Source of the DNA: Planctomycetaceae bacterium
GTDB lineage: Bacteria > Planctomycetota > Phycisphaerae > Phycisphaerales > SM1A02
NCBI GenBank assembly: GCA_027488265.1
Contig: JAIYCA010000404.1
Span: 1 to 5,842, forward strand
Direction of reading: 5' to 3'
Length of the DNA stretch: 5,842 nt
The notes below the pieces were generated by a model. It worked only from the letters and a program-made list of their open reading frames with translations, searched no databases and had not been told where the DNA came from. Positions 1 to 5,842 of this stretch are shown piece by piece. Position numbers and translations under genes: made by a program. Numbering within the stretch: position 1 is the stretch's first letter; the number at the start of each line of letters is the position of its first letter.

Positions 1-1
1 G

Positions 2-832
2 GTCGAGTTCCCGGGCGGCGGCCTCGGCGACCAAAAGCGCATGCTCGAAGATCTCGTCATCAAGGGCATCGACGGCATCTCCGTCAGCCCGATTGATCCG
101 ACGAACCAAGCGGAAGTGCTCAACCTCGTTGCGGAGAAGAGCCTGCTCATCACGAACGATTCCGATGCGCCGAGCGCGCCGCGCCTTTGCTACATCGGCA
201 TGGACAACTACGACGCAGGCCTCATGTGCGGCAAGCTCGCACGCGAAGGTTGCAAGGGCGGCAAGGTCGCGATCTTCATCGGTCGCCTCGAACAAGACAA
301 CGCGAAGCGACGTCGCCAAGGCTTCATCGACGGTCTCCTCGGCCGTACGCCCGATCCAACGCGCTACGACGAGCCTTCGAAGGTCTTCACCGAAGCGGGG
401 TACACGATCGTCGGCACGTGGACCGATTCGTTCGATCGCGCGAAGGCGAAGGCGAACATCGAAGACGTGATGATCAAGCACCCTGATCTCGCGCTGATGA
501 CCGGCCTCTTTGAATACAACTCGACGCTCGCGGTTGAAGTCATTCGCCAGACCGGCAAGGAAGGCAAGGTTCAACTTGCCGCGTTCGACGAAGGCGCCGA
601 CGTCATCGCCGCGATCAAGGAAGGCTTCGTGCTCGGCACGGTCGTCCAAGATCCGTACGGCTACGGCTACGAAAGCGTGAAGGTCCTGAACGCGTTCACG
701 AAGGGCGACATGTCGATGGTGCCCGCGAACGGCATCATCAACATCCCCGCGAAGGTCATCAAGAAGGACAACGCGGAGGCGTTCTGGAAGGACCTCAAGG
801 CGAAGATCAAGGCTGGTAAAGAGGCCAAGTGA
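2..832 (+). CDS. Sugar ABC transporter substrate-binding protein, 3' part (5' end outside window)
   Basis: This is a periplasmic binding protein of the RbsB/MglB type (Peripla_BP_4 fold), which captures a monosaccharide and delivers it to the ATPase and permease encoded next. The frame is open from base 2 and gives 276 residues before TGA; the ATG at 41 is internal, since conserved family sequence precedes it. Visible hallmarks, numbered from base 2, are GIDGISVSPIDP (22-33), the ligand-site-like TNDSDAP (51-57), IGMDNYDAG (65-73), GRLEQDNAKRRRQGF (94-108), AAFDEG (193-198) and VVQDPYGYGY (214-223). These match the two-lobed sugar-binding fold from the first lobe to its C-terminus. The signal peptide and the first strands are missing. 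The C-terminus is lysine-rich. Family assignment is firm. Ligand specificity is not, and ribose, galactose, xylose or another pentose or hexose are all possible. The close resemblance to planctomycete homologues is from memory and not tested. Confidence 0.93.
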   Translation, partial: VEFPGGGLGDQKRMLEDLVIKGIDGISVSPIDPTNQAEVLNLVAEKSLLITNDSDAPSAPRLCYIGMDNYDAGLMCGKLAREGCKGGKVAIFIGRLEQDNAKRRRQGFIDGLLGRTPDPTRYDEPSKVFTEAGYTIVGTWTDSFDRAKAKANIEDVMIKHPDLALMTGLFEYNSTLAVEVIRQTGKEGKVQLAAFDEGADVIAAIKEGFVLGTVVQDPYGYGYESVKVLNAFTKGDMSMVPANGIINIPAKVIKKDNAEAFWKDLKAKIKAGKEAK

Positions 833-861
833 GGAGGGCAAATGAGGAGCCCAAGTGACGA
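823..861 (+). repeat. Three degenerate 13-bp tandem repeats across the binding-protein stop codon
   Basis: Three consecutive 13-base units lie at 823-835 (GGCCAAGTGAGGA), 836-848 (GGGCAAATGAGGA) and 849-861 (GCCCAAGTGACGA). Units two and three each differ from unit one at two positions. The TGA in the first unit is the stop codon of the binding-protein gene, so the array begins in coding sequence and continues into the spacer. Local duplication by slippage is the simplest explanation. A role in mRNA structure or stability between the first and second genes is possible but not shown. Confidence 0.6.
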
Positions 862-913
862 AGCGACGTAAGGGACGCAGAGAGACGAGAGCGACGAAAG
901 CGACGAAAGCGAG
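856..913 (+). repeat. Low-complexity GCGACGAAA-type repeat in the spacer before the ATPase gene
   Basis: The spacer contains two exact head-to-tail copies of GCGACGAAA (891-899 and 900-908), followed by a partial GCGAG. Related GACGAAGCGACG and GACGCAGAGAGACGAGAG elements lie just upstream. The whole stretch is purine-rich on the + strand with a GACG pulse. It reads open in the ATPase frame back to a TAA at 869-871 but contains no start codon, so it is taken as non-coding. No terminator hairpin or convincing promoter was seen in it, which leaves co-transcription of the genes on either side the likeliest arrangement. Confidence 0.5.
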
Positions 914-937
914 TTTGGTCGCGAGTGCCCCTTTCGC

Positions 938-2476
938 ATGACTTCTGAACGACCAGTTCTTCTACGCGTGCGCGGCGTTGGCCGCCGCTATGCGGGCGTC
1001 ACCGCGCTTGCCGCCATCGACGTGGACGTGCGCGGTGGCGAAGTCCTCGCGATCGTTGGCGAGAACGGCGCGGGGAAGTCAACGCTCCTCAAGATTCTGT
1101 CGGGCGTCGTTCAACCGAGTGAAGGCACGCTCGAAGTGGCAGACGCGCGCGGGGCGCTCGGCGGAGTTGAACTTGATGGTGTCCGTGATGCGACGCGCGC
1201 GGGCATCGCGCTTGTGCATCAAGAGTTGAATCTCGCGGAAAATCTCGATGTTGCTGGCTCGATCTACCTCGGGCGCGAGCCGTCGCGCTTTGGGTTTCTC
1301 GATCGCGCGCGCATGCGTGCCGATGCGCGCAAGTGGCTCGCGCGCGTTGGGCTTGAGATTGATCCAGGCACGCTCTGCGGAACCTTGCCGATCGCGCAGC
1401 GACAACTGGTTGAAATCGCGAAAGCGCTCTCGACCGAATCGCGCGTCTTGATTCTCGACGAGCCAACGTCGAGTCTCACCATGCGCGAAACCGATCGACT
1501 GCTTGAAATCATGGATGAACTTCGACGCGCGGGCGTCGCGGTCGTCTTTGTTTCGCATCACCTTGATGAAGTGATGAAGATCGCCGATCGCGTGATTGTG
1601 TTGCGCGATGGGCGTAAAACGGGCGAACTCGTGCGCGGCGAGTACGACCGCGCGATGATCGAGCGCTTGATGGTCGGGCGCGACATCGCGGCAAGCGCGC
1701 GGCGCGAAGTTGCAGCGAATGCTGCGGTGCGGCTTGAGATTGCCTCGTTGACGAGTGCGCATCGACGTCGCCGGCCAGTTTCGTTTGCAGTGCGTGCTGG
1801 TGAAATCGTCGGACTCGCAGGGCTCGTCGGTGCAGGGCGCACGGAAATCCTCGAAGCGATCGCGGGTGTCACAACACACGGCGGCGAGGTTCGACTCGAT
1901 GGCAGTGCGCTTGCGGGTGATGCCTCGTCGCGTGTTCGTCGTGGCGTTGCGATCGTGCCCGAAGATCGCGCGCGCAACGGACTCTTCCTTGAAAATCCCG
2001 TAGCGATGAACATGTCGCTCGCGTGGATTGATCGCACGAGTCGTGCGCGTTTGGTCGATCAACGCGCGGAGCCAAGTCTCGTGTCGCGCATGATCGCGCG
2101 CATGCAGTTGCGCCCGCCGCAGCCCGCGCGGCGCGTACAAACGCTTTCTGGCGGCAATCAACAGAAGACGGTCATCGGCCGCTGGCTTGCGGTCGATCCG
2201 AAGGTGCTCCTTCTTGATGAACCAACGCGCGGTGTCGACGTCGGCGCGCGCGCGGAGATTCACGCCGAGGTTCGCCGCCTCGCAGAAGCGGGCAGTGCAG
2301 TTGTCTTTGCATCGAGCGAGTTGGAAGAAGTCCTTCTCCTCGCCGACCGCATCATCGTGATGCACGACGGCGCGATCGCGGGCGAGCTTGCCGCCCACGA
2401 AGCGACCGAAGTCGCCATCATGCACCTCGCGACGGGCGGAGCCGCCCACGCGCATCAGACGGGAACCCACGCATGA
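938..2476 (+). CDS. Sugar ABC transporter ATP-binding protein, two fused nucleotide-binding domains (RbsA/MglA/XylG type)
   Basis: This cytoplasmic ATPase powers the sugar importer; 512 residues is the usual length for the family. Domain 1 has Walker A GENGAGKST (41-49), Q-loop Q95, signature-like LPIAQRQ (150-156), Walker B VLILDE (170-175) and H-loop H207. Domain 2 has a degenerate Walker A GLVGAGRTE (295-303) in which Arg replaces the catalytic Lys, the family motif VPEDR (340-344), a full signature LSGGNQQ (403-409), Walker B VLLLDE (423-428), GVD (432-434) and Ser460 where the H-loop His would be. This asymmetry is typical of CUT2 transporters: the canonical ATP site would pair the domain 1 Walker A with the domain 2 signature. 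ATG 938 is the first start codon after an in-frame TAA at 869. No Shine-Dalgarno sequence is visible before it. The gene ends in a four-base overlap with the permease. The sugar is unknown. Confidence 0.96.
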   Translation: MTSERPVLLRVRGVGRRYAGVTALAAIDVDVRGGEVLAIVGENGAGKSTLLKILSGVVQPSEGTLEVADARGALGGVELDGVRDATRAGIALVHQELNLAENLDVAGSIYLGREPSRFGFLDRARMRADARKWLARVGLEIDPGTLCGTLPIAQRQLVEIAKALSTESRVLILDEPTSSLTMRETDRLLEIMDELRRAGVAVVFVSHHLDEVMKIADRVIVLRDGRKTGELVRGEYDRAMIERLMVGRDIAASARREVAANAAVRLEIASLTSAHRRRRPVSFAVRAGEIVGLAGLVGAGRTEILEAIAGVTTHGGEVRLDGSALAGDASSRVRRGVAIVPEDRARNGLFLENPVAMNMSLAWIDRTSRARLVDQRAEPSLVSRMIARMQLRPPQPARRVQTLSGGNQQKTVIGRWLAVDPKVLLLDEPTRGVDVGARAEIHAEVRRLAEAGSAVVFASSELEEVLLLADRIIVMHDGAIAGELAAHEATEVAIMHLATGGAAHAHQTGTHA

Positions 2477-3456
2477 AGCGCGCGCTCGGCATCATCGGCA
2501 TCTTTCTCGCGATTCTCGTCTTCAGCATCTTTTTCGCGGAGAACTTCACGACCGGCATCAATCTGATGCAGTTGACGAACCGCACCGCGCTCTACTCGGT
2601 GCTCGCGCTTGGTGCAGCGTTGGTAATCGTGACGGGCGGCATCGATCTCTCGATTGGATCGGTCGTGTGCCTCGCGGGCATCATGACGCCGTGGCTTCTC
2701 ATCGAACACGAATGGACGCCGTGGCAAGTGATTCCAACGGTGCTCGCGATGAGCGCGTTCATCGGGCTCTGCCACGGGCTTCTCATCACACGACTGAAAC
2801 TGCAGCCGTTTCTCGTCACGCTCTGCGGGCTACTGCTCTATCGCGGCATCGCGCGTTGGATGACGGGCGATCAATCGCAAGGATTCATGGGCGAATACGG
2901 CGATGTGCGCGCGATCGCGCTCGCGAAGTTCTCGATTCCAGGGCTCACCGACTATCGACTTCCAGCGACGGTGATTCCGGCGCTGGTGTTGGCGATTCTG
3001 ATCGGGCTCTTTCTTTCGCGCACGGTGTGGGGGCGTTGGCTTCTCGCGACTGGTCGCAACGAAAGCGCTGCGCGATACTCGGGCGTCCCGACGGCGTGGC
3101 TCGTGACGGGCTCGTATGTCGCATGCAGTTTGCTCGCAGGTTTCGGCGGCATGCTCTTCATCTTCGATATCGGCAGCGCGCAGCCGTCGGACTTTGGCAA
3201 CTTCTACGAGCTCTACGCGATCGCGGCGGCGGTCCTCGGCGGCTGCAGTTTGCGCGGCGGCGAGGCGAGCGTCGTCGGCGTCCTGTTCGGCGTGGCCACG
3301 TTGCGTGTCTTACAGAACACGATCACACTCGCTGGCTACTCGTCGCAAATCGAATTCGCCGTCGTTGGCGGCGTTCTGCTCCTTGGCGTCGCGGCGGACG
3401 AACTCATTCGCCGATACGCGGCACGCCGACTCGAGCGTGCGGGCGCTGTGGCTTGA
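2473..3456 (+). CDS. Sugar ABC transporter permease (RbsC-type, BPD_transp_2 family)
   Basis: This inner-membrane permease would form the sugar channel, probably as a homodimer engaging the fused ATPase encoded just upstream. Its 327 residues are normal for RbsC-like proteins, and hydrophobic segments run throughout, beginning at about residue 5. Conserved family motifs are VTGGIDLSIGS (53-63), TRLKLQPFLVTL (106-117), TGRNESAARYSGV (193-205), which resembles the cytoplasmic loop that contacts the ATPase, and AAAVLGGCSLRGGEAS (251-266). The C-terminal tail is Arg-rich and probably cytoplasmic. The start ATG overlaps the ATPase stop as ATGA, indicating translational coupling. This fits the only weak purine stretch before it (GACGGGAA, 2459-2466). 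Family is clear; substrate is not. Confidence 0.95.
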   Translation: MKRALGIIGIFLAILVFSIFFAENFTTGINLMQLTNRTALYSVLALGAALVIVTGGIDLSIGSVVCLAGIMTPWLLIEHEWTPWQVIPTVLAMSAFIGLCHGLLITRLKLQPFLVTLCGLLLYRGIARWMTGDQSQGFMGEYGDVRAIALAKFSIPGLTDYRLPATVIPALVLAILIGLFLSRTVWGRWLLATGRNESAARYSGVPTAWLVTGSYVACSLLAGFGGMLFIFDIGSAQPSDFGNFYELYAIAAAVLGGCSLRGGEASVVGVLFGVATLRVLQNTITLAGYSSQIEFAVVGGVLLLGVAADELIRRYAARRLERAGAVA

Positions 3457-3537
3457 ACGCGCAGGCGCGTGGCGCGCGCTTGACCCGCGCTTGTTTCTGA
3501 CTCTTTCTTGTACATCCCTTGCAGATAGGAATCTCCG

Positions 3538-4752
3538 ATGGAACTCACAAGCCTCTCTCAGCCATTCGCACTCGCGAGCCTCGCGCTCGCGGCTTCTCTC
3601 TTGATGTCCTGCGCGTCGACCTCGTCGACGGCAACGACCGCCGCGCCCGCAGTCGTCGGGTCAATCGCGAAAGCCGATTGGGGCGCGGTCGACGGGAAGC
3701 CCGTGCATCTCTGGACGTTGAAGAACGGCAAAGGTATGGAAGCGGAGATCACCGACTACGGCACGATCATCGTGTCGCTGAAAGTGCCTGACATGAAGGG
3801 GAACGTCACCGATGTTGTCCTCGGCCGCGAGAGCGCCGCCGACTACGTCGCACGCACGCAGTACTTCGGTTGCACCGCTGGCCGCTGCGCGAATCGCATC
3901 GCGGGCGGCAAGTTCTCGATCGATGGCAAGCAGTACACGCTTGCGACGAACAACGGCGCGAATCACCTTCACGGCGGCGTGAAGGGCTTCGACAAGGTCG
4001 TCTGGTCAGGCGAAGGCGCGCTCACCGCGAACGGCCCGCAAGTGACCTTCACCTATCGCTCGAAGGATGGCGAAGAGGGTTACCCAGGCAACGTCGACGT
4101 GAAGGTCGTCTACACGCTGACCGCGACGAATGAACTCGTCGTCAACATGTCCGCGACGACCGACGCGCCGACCTGCGTCAACCTCGCGCATCACTCGTAC
4201 TGGAATCTCGCGGGCCACGAGTCAGGCTCAATCCTCGGCCATGAACTCATGCTTCCGGCGGCGCGCTACACGCCCGTCGATGCGACGCTCATCACGACTG
4301 GCGAGATCGCGCCAGTCGCGGGCACGCCACTTGATTTCACGAAGATGAAGCCGATCGGCCGCGACTTCGCACAGATGCCAGCGACGAAGGACGATCCAGG
4401 TGGCTACGACCACAACTTCGTGCTTGATCAAGCACCGAAGGGCGAGCAGAAGGGTGCAGGCAGCATGTGGCTCTCGGCAATTCTGCGCGATCCAAAGTCG
4501 GGCCGCATGATGGAAGTCTGGTCGAACCAGCCAGGCATCCAGTTCTACACGGGTAACTTCCTCGACGGGATCCCTGGCAAGGACGGCGCGGTCTACCAAA
4601 AGAACGGCGCGCTCTGCCTCGAAACGCAGGCATTCCCCGACTCGATCAACAAGCAGGGGAAGGCCGGTTGGCCGAACGTCGTGTTGCGCCCAGGTCAGAC
4701 CTACGAGCACAACATGGTGCACCGCTTTGTGATGGCGCCTGGCAATTCGTGA
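3538..4752 (+). CDS. galM: Aldose 1-epimerase (mutarotase), predicted lipoprotein
   Basis: This enzyme interconverts alpha and beta anomers of aldoses such as galactose or glucose. Of 404 residues, the first 24 form a hydrophobic signal ending in the lipobox LMSC, with Cys25 as lipidation site, followed by a Ser/Thr/Ala-rich linker (26-42). It is therefore predicted to be anchored in the periplasm or outer membrane. The catalytic domain (about 47-400) has GRCANRIAGGKF (115-126), NHLHGG with His145 (142-147), NLAHHSYWNL with His219 (215-224), GGYDHNF with Asp291 (288-294) and CLETQ with Glu362 (360-364). These correspond to the Arg, His/His, Asp and Glu active-site residues known in GalM. ATG 3538 has AGGA seven bases upstream (3527-3530), and a TAG at 3526-3528 rules out a longer start. 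The signal is odd in having Glu2 and no Lys or Arg before the hydrophobic core. It lies 81 bp after the permease, where no convincing promoter or terminator is visible, so it may belong to the transporter operon. Confidence 0.94.
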   Translation: MELTSLSQPFALASLALAASLLMSCASTSSTATTAAPAVVGSIAKADWGAVDGKPVHLWTLKNGKGMEAEITDYGTIIVSLKVPDMKGNVTDVVLGRESAADYVARTQYFGCTAGRCANRIAGGKFSIDGKQYTLATNNGANHLHGGVKGFDKVVWSGEGALTANGPQVTFTYRSKDGEEGYPGNVDVKVVYTLTATNELVVNMSATTDAPTCVNLAHHSYWNLAGHESGSILGHELMLPAARYTPVDATLITTGEIAPVAGTPLDFTKMKPIGRDFAQMPATKDDPGGYDHNFVLDQAPKGEQKGAGSMWLSAILRDPKSGRMMEVWSNQPGIQFYTGNFLDGIPGKDGAVYQKNGALCLETQAFPDSINKQGKAGWPNVVLRPGQTYEHNMVHRFVMAPGNS

Positions 4753-4782
4753 TTGCTCGTTCGATACATGATTGTGGATTGT

Positions 4783-4807
4783 GGCGGCCGCCTTCGGGCG
4801 GCCGTTC
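4783..4807 (+). terminator. Probable intrinsic terminator after the mutarotase gene
   Basis: A perfect 8-bp stem, CGGCCGCC (4785-4792) with GGCGGCCG (4797-4804), closes a TTCG tetraloop. Two G-U pairs can extend the base (4783-4784 with 4805-4806). The hairpin lies 32 bases after the mutarotase stop and is followed by a weak T-containing tail, TTCTCAATAT. Stem strength and the stable UUCG loop favour termination; the poor T-run is the main doubt. It probably separates the transporter-mutarotase unit from the sulfatase. Confidence 0.7.
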
Positions 4808-4966
4808 TCAATATCGCGTCTTCACCGATGAGCAAGTTCGGCATGTCGCGCGTGAATTTTGTTGAATTCCAAGCTTCACTCACCAATGCGTAACTCTTGA
4901 GTCGGCGGGAAGCGTTAGCCTCCGCATCCGCGGTTATTCAGGTTCACACAACTGAGGTGATCTCTC
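4808..4966 (+). promoter_or_regulatory. Non-coding interval upstream of the sulfatase gene, likely to hold its promoter
   Basis: This stretch is richer in A and T than the surrounding genes and has no credible gene. Around 4853-4869 it contains TGAATT twice (4853-4858 and 4863-4868), ten bases apart, which also makes a GAATT-N6-AATTC inverted repeat (4854-4869). TTGAAT at 4862-4867 could act as a -35 element, but no well-spaced -10 box was found. GTAACT at 4890-4895 is spaced too far for a standard sigma-70 promoter. The promoter is inferred from the upstream terminator and not recognised directly. Confidence 0.35.
4954..4960 (+). promoter_or_regulatory. Strong ribosome binding site of the sulfatase gene
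   Basis: GAGGTGA ends six bases before ATG 4967 and closely matches the anti-Shine-Dalgarno complement. It is the best ribosome binding site in the window. It supports the ATG over the later in-frame GTG at 5027, which has only pyrimidine-rich sequence (CGATCTGTC) before it. Confidence 0.75.
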
Positions 4967-5842
4967 ATGATTTCAGGTTTACGTCACACCCCTCGATACA
5001 CCCCTCGATACACCCTTCGATCTGTCGTGAGCAACCTTTCAAAGATTGCATCTGTGTGTGCGCTGCTCGCAGGAAGCGTGCTGGTCGCGCCGGTCGCGAG
5101 CGCGTCGGTGGCACGCGAGGCCGCCAAGGTGCCCGAAGTCGCGGCGCGCAAGCCGAACATTCTCGTCATCTGGGGCGACGACGTCGGACAGTTCAATGTC
5201 GGCGCGTACAACATGGGAATGATGGGCTACAAGACGCCCAACATCGACCGCATCGGTCGCGAGGGTGCGATCTTCACCGACTGGTACGGCCAACAAAGCT
5301 GCACCGCGGGTCGCGCGGCGTTCATCACCGGACAGTCGCCGATCCGCACCGGCCTCACAAAGGTCGGACTGCCTGGTGCGCCCGAGGGCATGAAGAAAGA
5401 AGATCCAACCATCGCGGCGCTGCTGAAGCCGCTCGGCTATATGACCGGGCAGTTCGGCAAGAACCACCTCGGTGACCGCGACGACATGCTGCCAACCGCG
5501 CACGGATTCGACGAGTTCTTCGGCAACCTCTACCACCTCAACGCTGAGGAAGAGCCGGAGAATCCCGACTATCCGAAAGATCCAGCCTTCAAGAAGAACT
5601 TCGGTCCGCGCGGTGTGATGCACAGTTTCGCGGACGGTCGCATCTCGGATACGGGCCCGCTGACGAAGAAGCGCATGGAGACGATCGATGAGGAAGTCAA
5701 CGCGAAGGCGATGGACTTCATGGAGCGCTCGGTCAAGAGTGAGAAGCCGTTCTTCCTCTGGTGGAACTCGACGAAGATGCACATCTTCACGCACCTCACG
5801 CCTGAGGCCGATGGAAAGACGGGACTCGGCATCTATGCCGAC
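4967..5842 (+). CDS. Secreted formylglycine-dependent sulfatase (arylsulfatase family), 5' part, continues past window
   Basis: This protein would hydrolyse sulfate esters, plausibly on sulfated sugars or polysaccharides, outside the cytoplasm. The frame is open from ATG 4967 to the window end (292 residues, C-terminus missing). Residues 1-22 are a basic leader containing TPRYTPRYTLRS; about 23-46 form a hydrophobic signal sequence with likely cleavage near VASA (43-46). The alkaline-phosphatase-superfamily sulfatase domain starts at KPNILVIWGDD (62-72), where Asp71 and Asp72 are metal ligands. SCTAGR (111-116) is the C-x-A-x-R motif whose Cys112 is converted to formylglycine. GKNHLGD (164-170) and HGFDEFFGN are typical downstream motifs, as is the TKMHIFTHL segment near the right edge. 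Activity would need a maturation enzyme (FGE or anSME) encoded elsewhere. The family is clear; subfamily and substrate are not. A shorter GTG start at 5027 would give an ordinary-length signal but lacks a ribosome binding site. Confidence 0.94.
   Translation, partial: MISGLRHTPRYTPRYTLRSVVSNLSKIASVCALLAGSVLVAPVASASVAREAAKVPEVAARKPNILVIWGDDVGQFNVGAYNMGMMGYKTPNIDRIGREGAIFTDWYGQQSCTAGRAAFITGQSPIRTGLTKVGLPGAPEGMKKEDPTIAALLKPLGYMTGQFGKNHLGDRDDMLPTAHGFDEFFGNLYHLNAEEEPENPDYPKDPAFKKNFGPRGVMHSFADGRISDTGPLTKKRMETIDEEVNAKAMDFMERSVKSEKPFFLWWNSTKMHIFTHLTPEADGKTGLGIYAD
4986..5021 (+). repeat. Three 12-bp tandem repeats in the sulfatase leader
   Basis: Units at 4986-4997 and 4998-5009 are identical (ACACCCCTCGAT); the third at 5010-5021 differs by one base (ACACCCTTCGAT). 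The unit is four codons long, so copies stay in frame and encode the Thr-Pro-Arg-Tyr, Thr-Pro-Arg-Tyr, Thr-Leu-Arg-Ser series in the basic region ahead of the signal-peptide core. Gain or loss of a unit would change leader length without a frameshift. Confidence 0.85.

Noticed and set aside
41..43. ATG at 41 as the start of the binding-protein gene
   Set aside because: The frame is open to the left edge, the preceding residues fit the family, and a start here would lack both a signal peptide and the first part of the fold.
1079..2470. A 463-codon open frame on the minus strand opposite the ATPase gene
   Set aside because: Its product is rich in Arg, His and Ala with no recognisable domain, and it mirrors a well-conserved ATPase. 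Long antisense frames are expected in GC-rich genes with strong codon bias.
2388..3500. A 370-codon + strand frame overlapping the permease gene
   Set aside because: The translation is Arg/His-rich and shows no motif, while the overlapping frame encodes a clear RbsC-type permease with a coupled start.
3480..3515. A possible promoter for the mutarotase: TTGACC at 3480-3485 with TGTACA near 3509-3514
   Set aside because: The spacing of 23 bases is too long for a standard sigma-70 promoter and the second box matches poorly; not strong enough to annotate.
4784..4876. NotI, EcoRI and HindIII recognition sites clustered within about 90 bases, hinting at a cloning polylinker
   Set aside because: The NotI site is part of the terminator stem, no other vector-like sequence surrounds the sites, and flanking genes continue normally. 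Chance is adequate.
4897..5475. A 192-codon + strand frame over the sulfatase start, containing a Ser-Ile-His-Pro repeat
   Set aside because: The repeat is the 12-bp DNA repeat read in another frame; the true sulfatase frame carries the signal peptide and C-x-A-x-R motif.

Overview
The window is high-GC bacterial DNA in which every supportable gene lies on the + strand. The base composition, a periplasmic sugar-binding protein of a type I recall as common in planctomycetes, a lipoprotein aldose 1-epimerase and a secreted formylglycine sulfatase together suggest a planctomycete or another didermic, polysaccharide-degrading bacterium. This taxonomic call is inference; no rRNA or other phylogenetic marker is present.

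Layout. Positions 2-832 hold the 3' part of a sugar ABC transporter substrate-binding protein, cut by the left edge. A 105-bp spacer built largely of short degenerate repeats follows (833-937). Next come a two-domain sugar ABC ATPase of the RbsA/MglA/XylG type (938-2476) and, overlapping it by four bases, an RbsC-type permease (2473-3456). After an 81-bp gap comes an aldose 1-epimerase with a lipoprotein signal (3538-4752). A GC-rich hairpin with a UUCG loop (4783-4807) probably ends this transcription unit. A 214-bp non-coding interval (4753-4966) precedes a secreted sulfatase whose coding sequence starts at 4967 and runs off the right edge.

How the genes fit together. The binding protein, ATPase and permease form a complete importer of the CUT2 class, which moves monosaccharides such as ribose, galactose or xylose. 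The mutarotase interconverts sugar anomers outside the cytoplasm and could supply the anomer that the binding protein or downstream enzymes use. The sulfatase would remove sulfate esters from sulfated sugars or glycans. A link between sulfatase and transporter is only positional, because a likely terminator and a strong separate ribosome binding site lie between them. The transported sugar cannot be read from the sequence.

No RNA genes, CRISPR arrays, insertion sequences or phage genes were seen. I found no convincing novel system. The least ordinary features are an in-frame 12-bp triplet repeat in the sulfatase leader, a 13-bp degenerate repeat running through the stop codon of the binding-protein gene, and an unusual uncharged-to-acidic signal-peptide start on the mutarotase.
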